Positions 12,968 to 18,998 of a stretch of 18,998 bases of DNA are shown here, in pieces. The notes under the pieces are model-generated. The model was not told where the DNA came from, searched no databases, and saw only the letters and a program-made list of their open reading frames with translations. Within the stretch, counting starts at the first letter, position 1. The number at the start of each line of letters is the position of its first letter. The stretch comes from JBHJHK01 sp050330975 (lineage in GTDB: Bacteria; Pseudomonadota; Gammaproteobacteria; Competibacterales; Competibacteraceae): the NCBI GenBank assembly GCA_050330975.1, contig JBHJHK010000497.1:1-18998 (forward strand). The letters run 5' to 3'. A program made the translations under genes and the position numbers.

Positions 12968-14649
12968 GCGACATCGGCGCAACCCGCCCCATGCAGCGCG
13001 ACGCCAGGGTGGTGTCCGCTGAACCGGTCCTGGCCATCGAGGACTTGAAGATCGCCCTGCCCAAGGGGGCCGATCGCCCCTGGGCGGTGGACGGGGTATC
13101 CATCGCCGTGGCCCCGGGGGAAATCGTCTGTATCGTCGGCGAGTCGGGCTCGGGCAAGTCGGTGACGGCCCACGCCGTCATGGGGCTCTTGCCCCCGGAG
13201 CTCAAACCCCAAGGTGGCGCCATCCAACTCCAGGGGGAAGACGTGCTCCAGGCGTCTTCTGCCCGGTTGCGGGCGCTCCGGGGGGTGGGGATGGCCATGA
13301 TCTTCCAAGAGCCCATGACCGCCCTCAACCCGGTGTTCACCGTGGGGCGTCAGATCGAGGAGATGATCACCGCCCACACCGATTTGGGGCCCAAAGCCCG
13401 GCGGGAGCGGCTGTTGGCGCTGATGGCCGGGGTCAATTTGCCCGAGCCTGGGCGGCTGCGCCACGCCTATCCCCACCAGCTTTCGGGTGGCCAGCGCCAG
13501 CGGGTGATGATCGCCTTGGCCCTGGCCCTCGACCCGCCGTTGCTCATCGCCGACGAGCCCACCACCGCGTTGGACGTCACCACCCAGGCGCAAATCCTCC
13601 AGCTGATCCGCGACCTCCAGGCCCAGCGGGGCACGGGGGTGTTGTTTATCACCCACGACTTTGGAGTGGTGGCCGAGATTGCCCATCGGGTGGTGGTGAT
13701 GCAGCACGGCCGGGTGGTGGAGAGCGGCGCCGTAGCCGAGGTGTTGGGCCGCCCCCAGCATCCCTATACCCAATTGTTGGTGAGTGCTGTGCCAAGCCTC
13801 ACCCCTGTCCCCCGGGAACGGGCGACGGACGCCCCGGTGGTACTGGCCGCCCGGGGTCTGACCAAGGTCTACGGCCGCAGGGGTTGGCTGGGGCGGGGGC
13901 GGGTGGTCCACGCCGTCAAGGGGGTGGATCTCACTTTGCGCCGGGGGGAAACCCTGGGGCTGGTGGGGGAGTCGGGGACTGGAAAGTCCACGGTGGCCCG
14001 CTGTATCACCCGGCTCATCGACCCCAGCGATGGCTTTATCCAGCTGGACGGCCAGGACATCGCCCCTATGTCCCAGGGGGAGTTGCGGCCCTTCCGCCTG
14101 CAGATCCAGATCGTCTTCCAAGACCCCTACCGTTCCCTCAACCCCCGGCTGCGGGTGGGGGATGCCATCGTCGAGGGACCGATGAATTTCGGTTTATCCA
14201 GGGCCGAGGCCCTGGCGCGAGCTCGAGAATTGATGACCGTGGTGGGGCTGGAAGCCGACGCCCTAGGGCGCTTCCCCCACCAGTTCTCCGGGGGCCAGCG
14301 CCAGCGGATCTGCATCGCCCGGGCGTTGGCCATGGAACCCGAGGTACTAGTGGCCGACGAAGCCGTGTCGGCTTTGGACGTTTCGGTCCAGGCCCAGGTG
14401 TTGGAACTCTTGGACAAGGTGCGGCGCCAGTTTCGGCTGGCCATGTTGTTCATCACCCACGATCTGCGGGTCGCCGCCCAGGTCTGCGACGACGTGGCGG
14501 TGATGTACCAGGGGGAAGTGGTGGAGTACGGACCAGCGGCGACGGTGTTCACCCAACCCCACCACACCTACACCCAAACCCTCTTGGCGGCGGCGCCGGG
14601 ACGGGGGTGGGCCTTTGGCACCCCAGCCCCCCAGACCTCCCCGGTCTAG
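12964..14649 (+). CDS. ABC transporter ATPase with two nucleotide-binding domains (DppD-DppF type fusion)
   Basis: The protein has 561 residues. ATG 12964 overlaps the permease stop; the longer in-frame opening upstream is inside the permease gene. Domain 1 (about 20-280): Walker A GESGSGKS at 59-66, signature LSGGQRQR from 173, Walker B LLIADEPT. Domain 2 (about 290-555): Walker A GESGTGKS at 335-342, signature FSGGQRQR from 441, and VLVADEAVS, where the usual DEP is DEA; the Walker B glutamate remains. Each domain ends with the oligopeptide-type HPYTQLL or HTYTQTLL segment. One chain therefore supplies both ATPases, as in GsiA and YejF. It energises the importer encoded just upstream. Confidence 0.95.
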   Translation: MSDIGATRPMQRDARVVSAEPVLAIEDLKIALPKGADRPWAVDGVSIAVAPGEIVCIVGESGSGKSVTAHAVMGLLPPELKPQGGAIQLQGEDVLQASSARLRALRGVGMAMIFQEPMTALNPVFTVGRQIEEMITAHTDLGPKARRERLLALMAGVNLPEPGRLRHAYPHQLSGGQRQRVMIALALALDPPLLIADEPTTALDVTTQAQILQLIRDLQAQRGTGVLFITHDFGVVAEIAHRVVVMQHGRVVESGAVAEVLGRPQHPYTQLLVSAVPSLTPVPRERATDAPVVLAARGLTKVYGRRGWLGRGRVVHAVKGVDLTLRRGETLGLVGESGTGKSTVARCITRLIDPSDGFIQLDGQDIAPMSQGELRPFRLQIQIVFQDPYRSLNPRLRVGDAIVEGPMNFGLSRAEALARARELMTVVGLEADALGRFPHQFSGGQRQRICIARALAMEPEVLVADEAVSALDVSVQAQVLELLDKVRRQFRLAMLFITHDLRVAAQVCDDVAVMYQGEVVEYGPAATVFTQPHHTYTQTLLAAAPGRGWAFGTPAPQTSPV

Positions 14650-14663
14650 TCGGCCCAGCCCAT

Positions 14664-14686
14664 GGGGCCAGGGGCGGTGGGTGGGG
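14664..14686 (+). other. G-quadruplex-capable motif in intergenic DNA
   Basis: Four G-tracts (GGGG, GGGG, GGG, GGGG) are separated by loops of 3, 4 and 1 bases, 15 bases after the ATPase stop on the coding strand. It fits the G3+N1-7 pattern. Because the whole region is G-rich, chance occurrence is possible. Confidence 0.5.
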
Positions 14687-14732
14687 TGCCGCGCCACGGG
14701 TCCTGTGCCGCGGCTGCGGGGATCCCAGATTC

Positions 14733-14756
14733 CTGTGGCAGGACTTTAATCCACAG
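14733..14756 (+). other. Short inverted repeat before the phosphotransferase fusion gene
   Basis: CTGTGG (14733-14738) and CCACAG (14751-14756) form a 6-base inverted repeat with a 12-base spacer that holds TTTAAT. It could be a regulatory site or a weak hairpin; evidence is slight. Confidence 0.2.
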
Positions 14757-14780
14757 CCAGTGAGACCGGGGAGCCGCACC

Positions 14781-16400
14781 ATGCCCTCTAACCCCCCCGC
14801 AGGGCTCAACGGTAACTTTTGGAATCGCCTGTTGGCGGGTTTGGAGTGTCCCGAGGCCTACCCCCACCCCACCACCACCATCGAGTGTCTGGAGAACCAC
14901 ATCTCGTGGGTATTCCTCACCGGGCAACACGTCTACAAGCTCAAAAAACCCGTGGATTTGGGCTTTATCGACTTTAGCACCCCCGACCTGCGCCTCCACT
15001 ATTGCCGCGAGGAGTTGCGTCTCAACCGCCGTTGGTCACCCCACCTCTACCTCGACGTAGTGGCGGTGGTGGGGGATGTGGATCGACCCCGGGTGGTACC
15101 CCAGGCTGACCCTGGAGGTCGCTCTCCCCTCCTGGCCCACGCCGTCCACATGAAGCAGTTTGCCCGTGATGCCCTGTGGAGCCAGCGGGCGGCCACGGGC
15201 CGCTTGCGGGCTGAGCAGGTGGATCGACTGGCCGAGCTCGTGGGGGCCTTTCACCAGGGGGCTCCCCGGAGCCCCCTGGAGGAACCTTGGGGGAATGGCG
15301 ACCAACGCCGCCGCTGGATCGGCGGCACCGTCGATCGGCTAGTGGAAGTCCTGGCCGACGGTGCCCCCGCCCCGCAGGCCCGCCAGCTCCGCGACGGTCT
15401 CAACACAGCCCTGGCCAGCCATGCCCCGCGCCTGGAGGCCCGGCGCCGGGCCGGCTGGGTGCGGGAAGGCCACGGCGATTTGCACTTGAACAACATCGCC
15501 CTGGTGGAGGGCCAGGTCAGCCCCTTTGACTGCATCGAGTTCGAGCCTGCCCTGCGCTGGATGGACGTCATGGGCGAGGTGGCCTTTCCGATCATGGATC
15601 TTTTGAGCTACCACCAGCGTCCGTGGGCCTTTAGGCTGCTGGACCGCTACTTGTCCATCACCGGTGACTACGGCGGATTGGCGGTGCTGCCGTTGTTCAT
15701 CGGCTACCGAGCCGCGGTGCGGGCGTTGGCCACGGGCCTCGCCTTGGCCCAACACCCCGAACGCCCCGCCGACCCAGAACAGCACCGGCGCCTGGAGCGC
15801 TATCTACAGCAGGCCCAAGACGCCCTGGCCTGGCCCACAAGGCCGTGGTTATTGTTGACTTGCGGTCTGTCGGGGTCGGGGAAAACCACCGTGGCGGGAC
15901 AGCTCCTGGAGCAGTTGGGGGCGGTACGGATTCGTTCCGATGTGGAGCGCAAGCGCATCCACGGCCTTACACCCGGGCAACGGGGGGGCGATGAACTCTA
16001 CACCCCCGAGGCCGATGGCAAGACCTATGCCCGACTCCTCCAGGCGGTGGGCGAAGCACTAGAAGCGGGGTTTGCGGTGATCGCCGACGCCGCCTTTGGC
16101 AGCAAGGCCCAGCGGCAACCGTTTCTGGACCTGGCCGCCGCCCGGGGGATCCCGGGGGCGGTTCTCCACTGCACGGCCTCCGAGGATCTCCGTCGGGGGC
16201 GGGTCACGGGCCGGCGGGCATGGACCAACGATGCCTCCGACGCCCACCTCGACATGTTGAATGCCCAGGCCCAGGCCTTTGAAGCTCCCAGGGAAGACGA
16301 GGGAGCGCCGGTGATCCCGGTGGATACCGGCCAAACGGTGGATATCTCGAGCTTGACGGCCACGGTGGAGCGAACTTTGATGGGAAGGGTTAGCCAGTAG
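14781..16400 (+). CDS. Bifunctional aminoglycoside-phosphotransferase-like / P-loop kinase fusion protein
   Basis: The protein has 539 residues. ATG 14781 follows GGGGAG (14768-14773) by 7 bases; the frame is open much further upstream, but that part overlaps the ABC gene and an intergenic region. The N-terminal half is kinase-like with KLKKPVDLGFIDFST, FARDALW, and the catalytic loop HGDLHLNN at 231-238 followed by FDCIEFEPALRWMD, which carries the metal-binding acid. The C-terminal half (from about 355) is an AAA_33-type P-loop kinase: GLSGSGKTT at 362-370, then RIRSDVERKRIHGL. This fusion is common in proteobacteria with no proven substrate; antibiotic resistance should not be assumed. A fragment of a similar kinase sequence lies at 18620-18682. 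Its stop is only 7 bases from that of the convergent gene. Confidence 0.88.
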   Translation: MPSNPPAGLNGNFWNRLLAGLECPEAYPHPTTTIECLENHISWVFLTGQHVYKLKKPVDLGFIDFSTPDLRLHYCREELRLNRRWSPHLYLDVVAVVGDVDRPRVVPQADPGGRSPLLAHAVHMKQFARDALWSQRAATGRLRAEQVDRLAELVGAFHQGAPRSPLEEPWGNGDQRRRWIGGTVDRLVEVLADGAPAPQARQLRDGLNTALASHAPRLEARRRAGWVREGHGDLHLNNIALVEGQVSPFDCIEFEPALRWMDVMGEVAFPIMDLLSYHQRPWAFRLLDRYLSITGDYGGLAVLPLFIGYRAAVRALATGLALAQHPERPADPEQHRRLERYLQQAQDALAWPTRPWLLLTCGLSGSGKTTVAGQLLEQLGAVRIRSDVERKRIHGLTPGQRGGDELYTPEADGKTYARLLQAVGEALEAGFAVIADAAFGSKAQRQPFLDLAAARGIPGAVLHCTASEDLRRGRVTGRRAWTNDASDAHLDMLNAQAQAFEAPREDEGAPVIPVDTGQTVDISSLTATVERTLMGRVSQ

Positions 16401-16407
16401 GCACCCT

Positions 16408-16845
16408 TCAGCAGCCCGCCCCACCCTGGACCACGGCGTAGGCCAGACCGCCGATGTTGACCCGGCCGTTGTGCTGCAAATACATGGGAAACGACCCCTG
16501 GCGACCGTCGTCGGTTTGGTAGACCAGGAACACCGTCCAGCCCTGCTGGGCGACGTCCCAGGTGCCGCTGATGCGGCCTTGGGAGGCCCCCCCGCCCACC
16601 GATGGCTCACCCGGTCGTCCTGGCGCCATCCAACTGCCCTCCCGGTAGTAGTGGTAGCGGCCCCCGCGGCAGAACTTGATGACCGTCAAGGTGGAGTGAT
16701 CTCTGACAGGAGAGCCCTGGTAGGCGGTCAACTGGCTGCCGGCGAGTCCGGCGCGCCACTGGTCGACCAGGGATTGGGCAAAGGCGACGGGCGCCAGGAG
16801 CAGGGCTGCGAGCAAAGGCAAAATCGCGGGGTAACAACGGGACAT
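16408..16845 (-). CDS. Small secreted protein of unknown function
   Basis: The protein has 145 residues. ATG is at 16845-16843, with AGGAGG (complement of 16854-16859) 8 bases upstream. A clear signal peptide (MSRCYPAILPLLAALLLAP, cleavage after AFA) precedes a mature domain of about 120 residues. That domain is rich in glycine, tyrosine and short alternating segments (FCRGGRYHYYREGSW, SGTWDV, WTVFLVYQTDDGRQG, GRVNIGGLAYAV), which suggests a small beta-sheet or barrel fold. Two cysteines in the mature part, one at the extreme C-terminus, could form a disulfide. I do not recognise the family. An inverted repeat overlaps the ribosome binding site, hinting at translational control. Confidence 0.75.
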   Translation of the reverse strand: MSRCYPAILPLLAALLLAPVAFAQSLVDQWRAGLAGSQLTAYQGSPVRDHSTLTVIKFCRGGRYHYYREGSWMAPGRPGEPSVGGGASQGRISGTWDVAQQGWTVFLVYQTDDGRQGSFPMYLQHNGRVNIGGLAYAVVQGGAGC

Positions 16846-16856
16846 GGAAGGAACCT

Positions 16857-16901
16857 CCTAGGCACATGGAAAGGTTTGACTCAATCCACAATATGCCTAG
16901 G
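16857..16901 (-). promoter_or_regulatory. Inverted repeat overlapping a Shine-Dalgarno (candidate translational switch)
   Basis: CCTAGGCA (16857-16864) and TGCCTAGG (16894-16901) are perfect 8-base inverted repeats, 29 bases apart, in the leader of the small secreted protein. On the transcript the proximal arm reads TGCCTAGG and runs straight into AGGAGG, sharing its first AGG. Folding would partly hide the ribosome binding site. A protein-binding double site is the alternative. Confidence 0.45.
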
Positions 16902-17012
16902 GTAATACGGCTCCGGAATTCAGGCAGGAGAATCCGTTGACGCTAGAAAGGGGCACTGCGACCACCCAGCAGGTCAGGGGCGCCCCCGTTCACTTACGTC
17001 CTTTGCTCGGCG

Positions 17013-17912
17013 TCAAGCGCTAGCTGCCCGTTGAGCGTTGCGTCGACGGAGACCTCTTCCCCCCAAAGCGACCAAACCCATGCCAAAGAGGGCGAGGGTA
17101 GCGGGGGTCGGCACGACGCTGGCACCTGCGATGTCGCCGGGCGCACCAAATCCCCCACTCGATTCAGACTCCGCCCAACGAATGGTTGCGTCAGCGTTTG
17201 TGGAGAGCCAGAGCAGAGAGGAAAATTGATCGGGTTGAATGTCGCCACTCATTGGGGGGGTAAAGCCAAATAGGGCGCCGGCGAAAGGTATCCCAAAGAT
17301 ACTGGGTTCGGCACTAGAGATGGGGCTTGGTCCAGAAACATCAGTAAATGTCAACGACGCCGGGTCAATACCAAGCTGATTGGCGGTGATGGTTCTATCC
17401 CCTGTCTCCGAAGGATCTCCATTGTTAATGGGGTCATCAATCGAGGGCGTAGCTAGAGGATCAAGGGCAGCCAACGGGTTAAAACCGCCATTGGCATAGG
17501 CATTGGAGTCCCCGTTGTTGGTGATATTAAAATTTTCCAGTGGAGAGTTGATCCCGCCTGCCAGATTCGTATTTTCGATCTGGTAGAAAAACACAAAGCG
17601 ATCGTTCCAGGGATTACCATCATCACCACCCACGGCAGTTGGATCATTCGCTTGAAATACCCAGCCGGCACTGATGTCGATGCCAAAAAGGGCATCAATA
17701 TCCGCGCGCCAATCATCGCCATCAGCATTGCTGTAGGTAGCAAAGTTGACTGTGGAGTCGCAAGCGGGGCAACCCAAACCAAACGTCGATGCCCCAGACA
17801 GATCAGTGACAAAACCCTCTGGAGTGGTATCGTCAAAAGTAATGGCAGCTGCAGTACCAGCTATAGCCATCGTGCCAATCAGTGCCAGGGCCATTTTATT
17901 TACCAACTTCAT
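17013..17912 (-). CDS. PEP-CTERM-like exported protein
   Basis: The protein has 299 residues. ATG is at 17912-17910, with AGGAG (complement of 17919-17923) 6 bases upstream. A signal peptide (MKLVNKMALALIGTMAIAG, cleavage near TAAA) leads a low-complexity mature part rich in Asn, Asp, Gly, Ser and Pro. A CPAC motif lies near residue 50. The C-terminus is a tripartite sorting signal: VVPTPATLALFGMGLVAL followed by an arginine cluster (GLRRR). The motif reads PTP rather than PEP; such variants are known in gammaproteobacteria. An exosortase (not in the window) would process it for display or export, often with exopolysaccharide. Base composition is visibly less GC-rich than in the genes to the left, which suggests transfer or relaxed constraint. 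Function of the mature part is unknown. Confidence 0.82.
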   Translation of the reverse strand: MKLVNKMALALIGTMAIAGTAAAITFDDTTPEGFVTDLSGASTFGLGCPACDSTVNFATYSNADGDDWRADIDALFGIDISAGWVFQANDPTAVGGDDGNPWNDRFVFFYQIENTNLAGGINSPLENFNITNNGDSNAYANGGFNPLAALDPLATPSIDDPINNGDPSETGDRTITANQLGIDPASLTFTDVSGPSPISSAEPSIFGIPFAGALFGFTPPMSGDIQPDQFSSLLWLSTNADATIRWAESESSGGFGAPGDIAGASVVPTPATLALFGMGLVALGGRGLRRRNAQRAASA

Positions 17913-17936
17913 CACTTTCTCCTCAGCTAAGTAGCC

Positions 17937-17953
17937 ATTGCGAACCTCGCAAT
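17937..17953. promoter_or_regulatory. Palindrome in the leader of the PEP-CTERM-like gene
   Basis: ATTGCGA (17937-17943) and TCGCAAT (17947-17953) form a perfect 7-base inverted repeat with a 3-base centre, about 25 bases before the - strand ATG. It could be an operator or a leader hairpin. Confidence 0.4.
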
Positions 17954-18290
17954 AGATACCGTTGTAAAAATTAGCCTCTAGTCAATAGATAGATTCACCT
18001 ACAGAGCGGCCATCCTTGAGACCTGAATTAAAAATATGCACAATCGGCGCCCATTTTTTAAACTTATAACAAACCAGCCACCCAACGTATCAATTTCGCA
18101 ACAGCCAAAATTATCTGATATTTGGGAGAGATATCAAATAGGGTGTATTACCTAATGCGAGTACAACAAAAAAATCAATCAAATCAATAACTTAAAAACA
18201 ATCAACATCCTTGCTCAACCATTGCGCTTTCTAAGGCAAAGGCCTTTGGAAAACAGGATTATCAGAGTGAACGCAGCTACCCACCGCCAT
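17954..18290. other. AT-rich intergenic region upstream of the PEP-CTERM-like gene
   Basis: No gene is seen. The stretch is markedly AT-rich, with A-tracts and repeated AATCAA-type words at 18170-18205 that could bend DNA. TGATAT (18116-18121) and ATATCA (18131-18136) form a 6-base inverted repeat. A - strand TTGACT (complement of 17980-17985) resembles a -35 element, but no -10 with correct spacing is evident. AAAGGCCTTT-like symmetry occurs near 18240. The - strand promoter probably lies here. Confidence 0.5.
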
Positions 18291-18619
18291 GCACCATGAC
18301 TGCGATCCGGTTCTCACGGCGGGAGGCGCCGCGCCGTTGGTGCACCAGGATTTGAGGAGGATGGCTGAGGAGCCCAGGGGCGAGCCCGTGGCGCGGGTGT
18401 AGGTCTACGGCCCCTGGATGTACACGGCTTTTGCTGTCAGAGGGGCTGGAGAGATTTCGTACCGTCGCAGATCAAAGCCATGGGCCATTCGTCGTCGAAG
18501 CCATGGCCCATGTCGTCACCCCACCCCCGCCACCCCCGCCACCGCCAGCACTTGGGCTCCGGCGAAGAGATCCTCGGACTTGGCGTTCTCTGCGAGGTTG
18601 TGGCTAATGCCCTTCTCAC
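18291..18619. other. GC-rich stretch without a recognisable gene
   Basis: Composition returns to GC-rich. Several short frames are open on both strands, but none has a credible start, ribosome site or recognised motif. It contains a 10-base hairpin (18479-18512) and two tandem CCACCCCCG units (18521-18538). It may be degraded coding or mobile-element DNA. Confidence 0.4.
18479..18512. repeat. 10-bp perfect inverted repeat
   Basis: CATGGGCCAT (18479-18488) pairs perfectly with ATGGCCCATG (18503-18512) around a 14-base spacer that contains GTCGTCG. The flanks also form a near direct repeat (AAGCCATGG twice, at 18475 and 18498). Origin is unknown. Confidence 0.55.
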
Positions 18620-18682
18620 GCGGTGCGGATTCGCTCGGATGTGGAGCGCAAGCGCATCGACGGCCTCGCCCCCGGGGAGCGG
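18620..18682 (+). pseudogene. Fragment similar to the P-loop kinase part of the fusion gene
   Basis: Bases 18620-18682 align without gaps to 15921-15983, with 9 mismatches in 63 by my count. The + strand frame reads VRIRSDVERKRIDGLAPGER, against VRIRSDVERKRIHGLTPGQR in the intact gene. A stop codon (18605-18607) lies just upstream in the same frame, and no homology is seen beyond 18682. This is therefore a small remnant or a recombination scar, not a working gene. Confidence 0.65.

Positions 18683-18998
<316 letters not shown>

Noticed and set aside
12832..14121. Open frame of 429 codons on the - strand
   Set aside because: It is antisense to the fused ABC ATPase and shows only compositional residues.

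Overview
The window is GC-rich bacterial DNA, apart from an AT-richer island between about 17000 and 18280. From 1 to 16400 every gene lies on the + strand. From 16408 to 17912 two genes lie on the - strand. The last kilobase holds no convincing intact gene and ends in a long poly-G run typical of a contig end. The FNR-type regulator with a CX2CX5C cluster, the PEP-CTERM-like protein with a PTP motif and the phosphotransferase/ATPase fusion together suggest a gammaproteobacterium, perhaps Chromatiales-like. This placement is inference from gene families, not a computed taxonomy.

Region 1 (1-4750) is a tightly coupled operon for a V/A-type rotary ATPase: the C-terminal part of stator subunit I, the c-ring subunit K, the peripheral-stalk subunit E, a DUF2764-like protein, and catalytic subunit A. 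Most junctions overlap by 4 bases (GTGA or ATGA). K keeps the side chains that bind Na+ in the Enterococcus hirae ring. Subunits B and D do not follow A; the order fits a permutation of the chlamydial/spirochaetal order E-X-A-B-D-I-K, so B and D would be expected upstream of the window.

Region 2 (4713-6448) is the most unusual. A structured element occurs twice in the same orientation (4713-4776 and 5582-5645), before a DUF1989 gene and before a small heat-shock protein gene. The variable stem positions keep pairing in + strand RNA, including two full C-G to A-U exchanges. The second copy ends in a perfect FNR box (TTGAT-N4-ATCAA), with a -10-like hexamer placed exactly as in a class II FNR promoter. 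An FNR gene with all four expected iron-sulfur cysteines and the E..SR recognition motif lies at 8651-9430, so the window appears to contain both an oxygen sensor and one of its targets.

Region 3 (6571-9430) holds an atypical pyruvate-kinase-family protein and the FNR gene, separated by a terminator-like hairpin, a short palindrome and a structured leader. Region 4 (9600-14649) is a peptide-type ABC importer operon: binding protein, two permeases, and one protein carrying both ATPase domains. Region 5 (14781-16400) is a phosphotransferase/P-loop kinase fusion; a short decayed copy of its kinase part appears at 18620-18682. Region 6 (- strand) has a small secreted protein, whose Shine-Dalgarno overlaps an inverted repeat, and a PEP-CTERM-like protein with an AT-rich upstream region.
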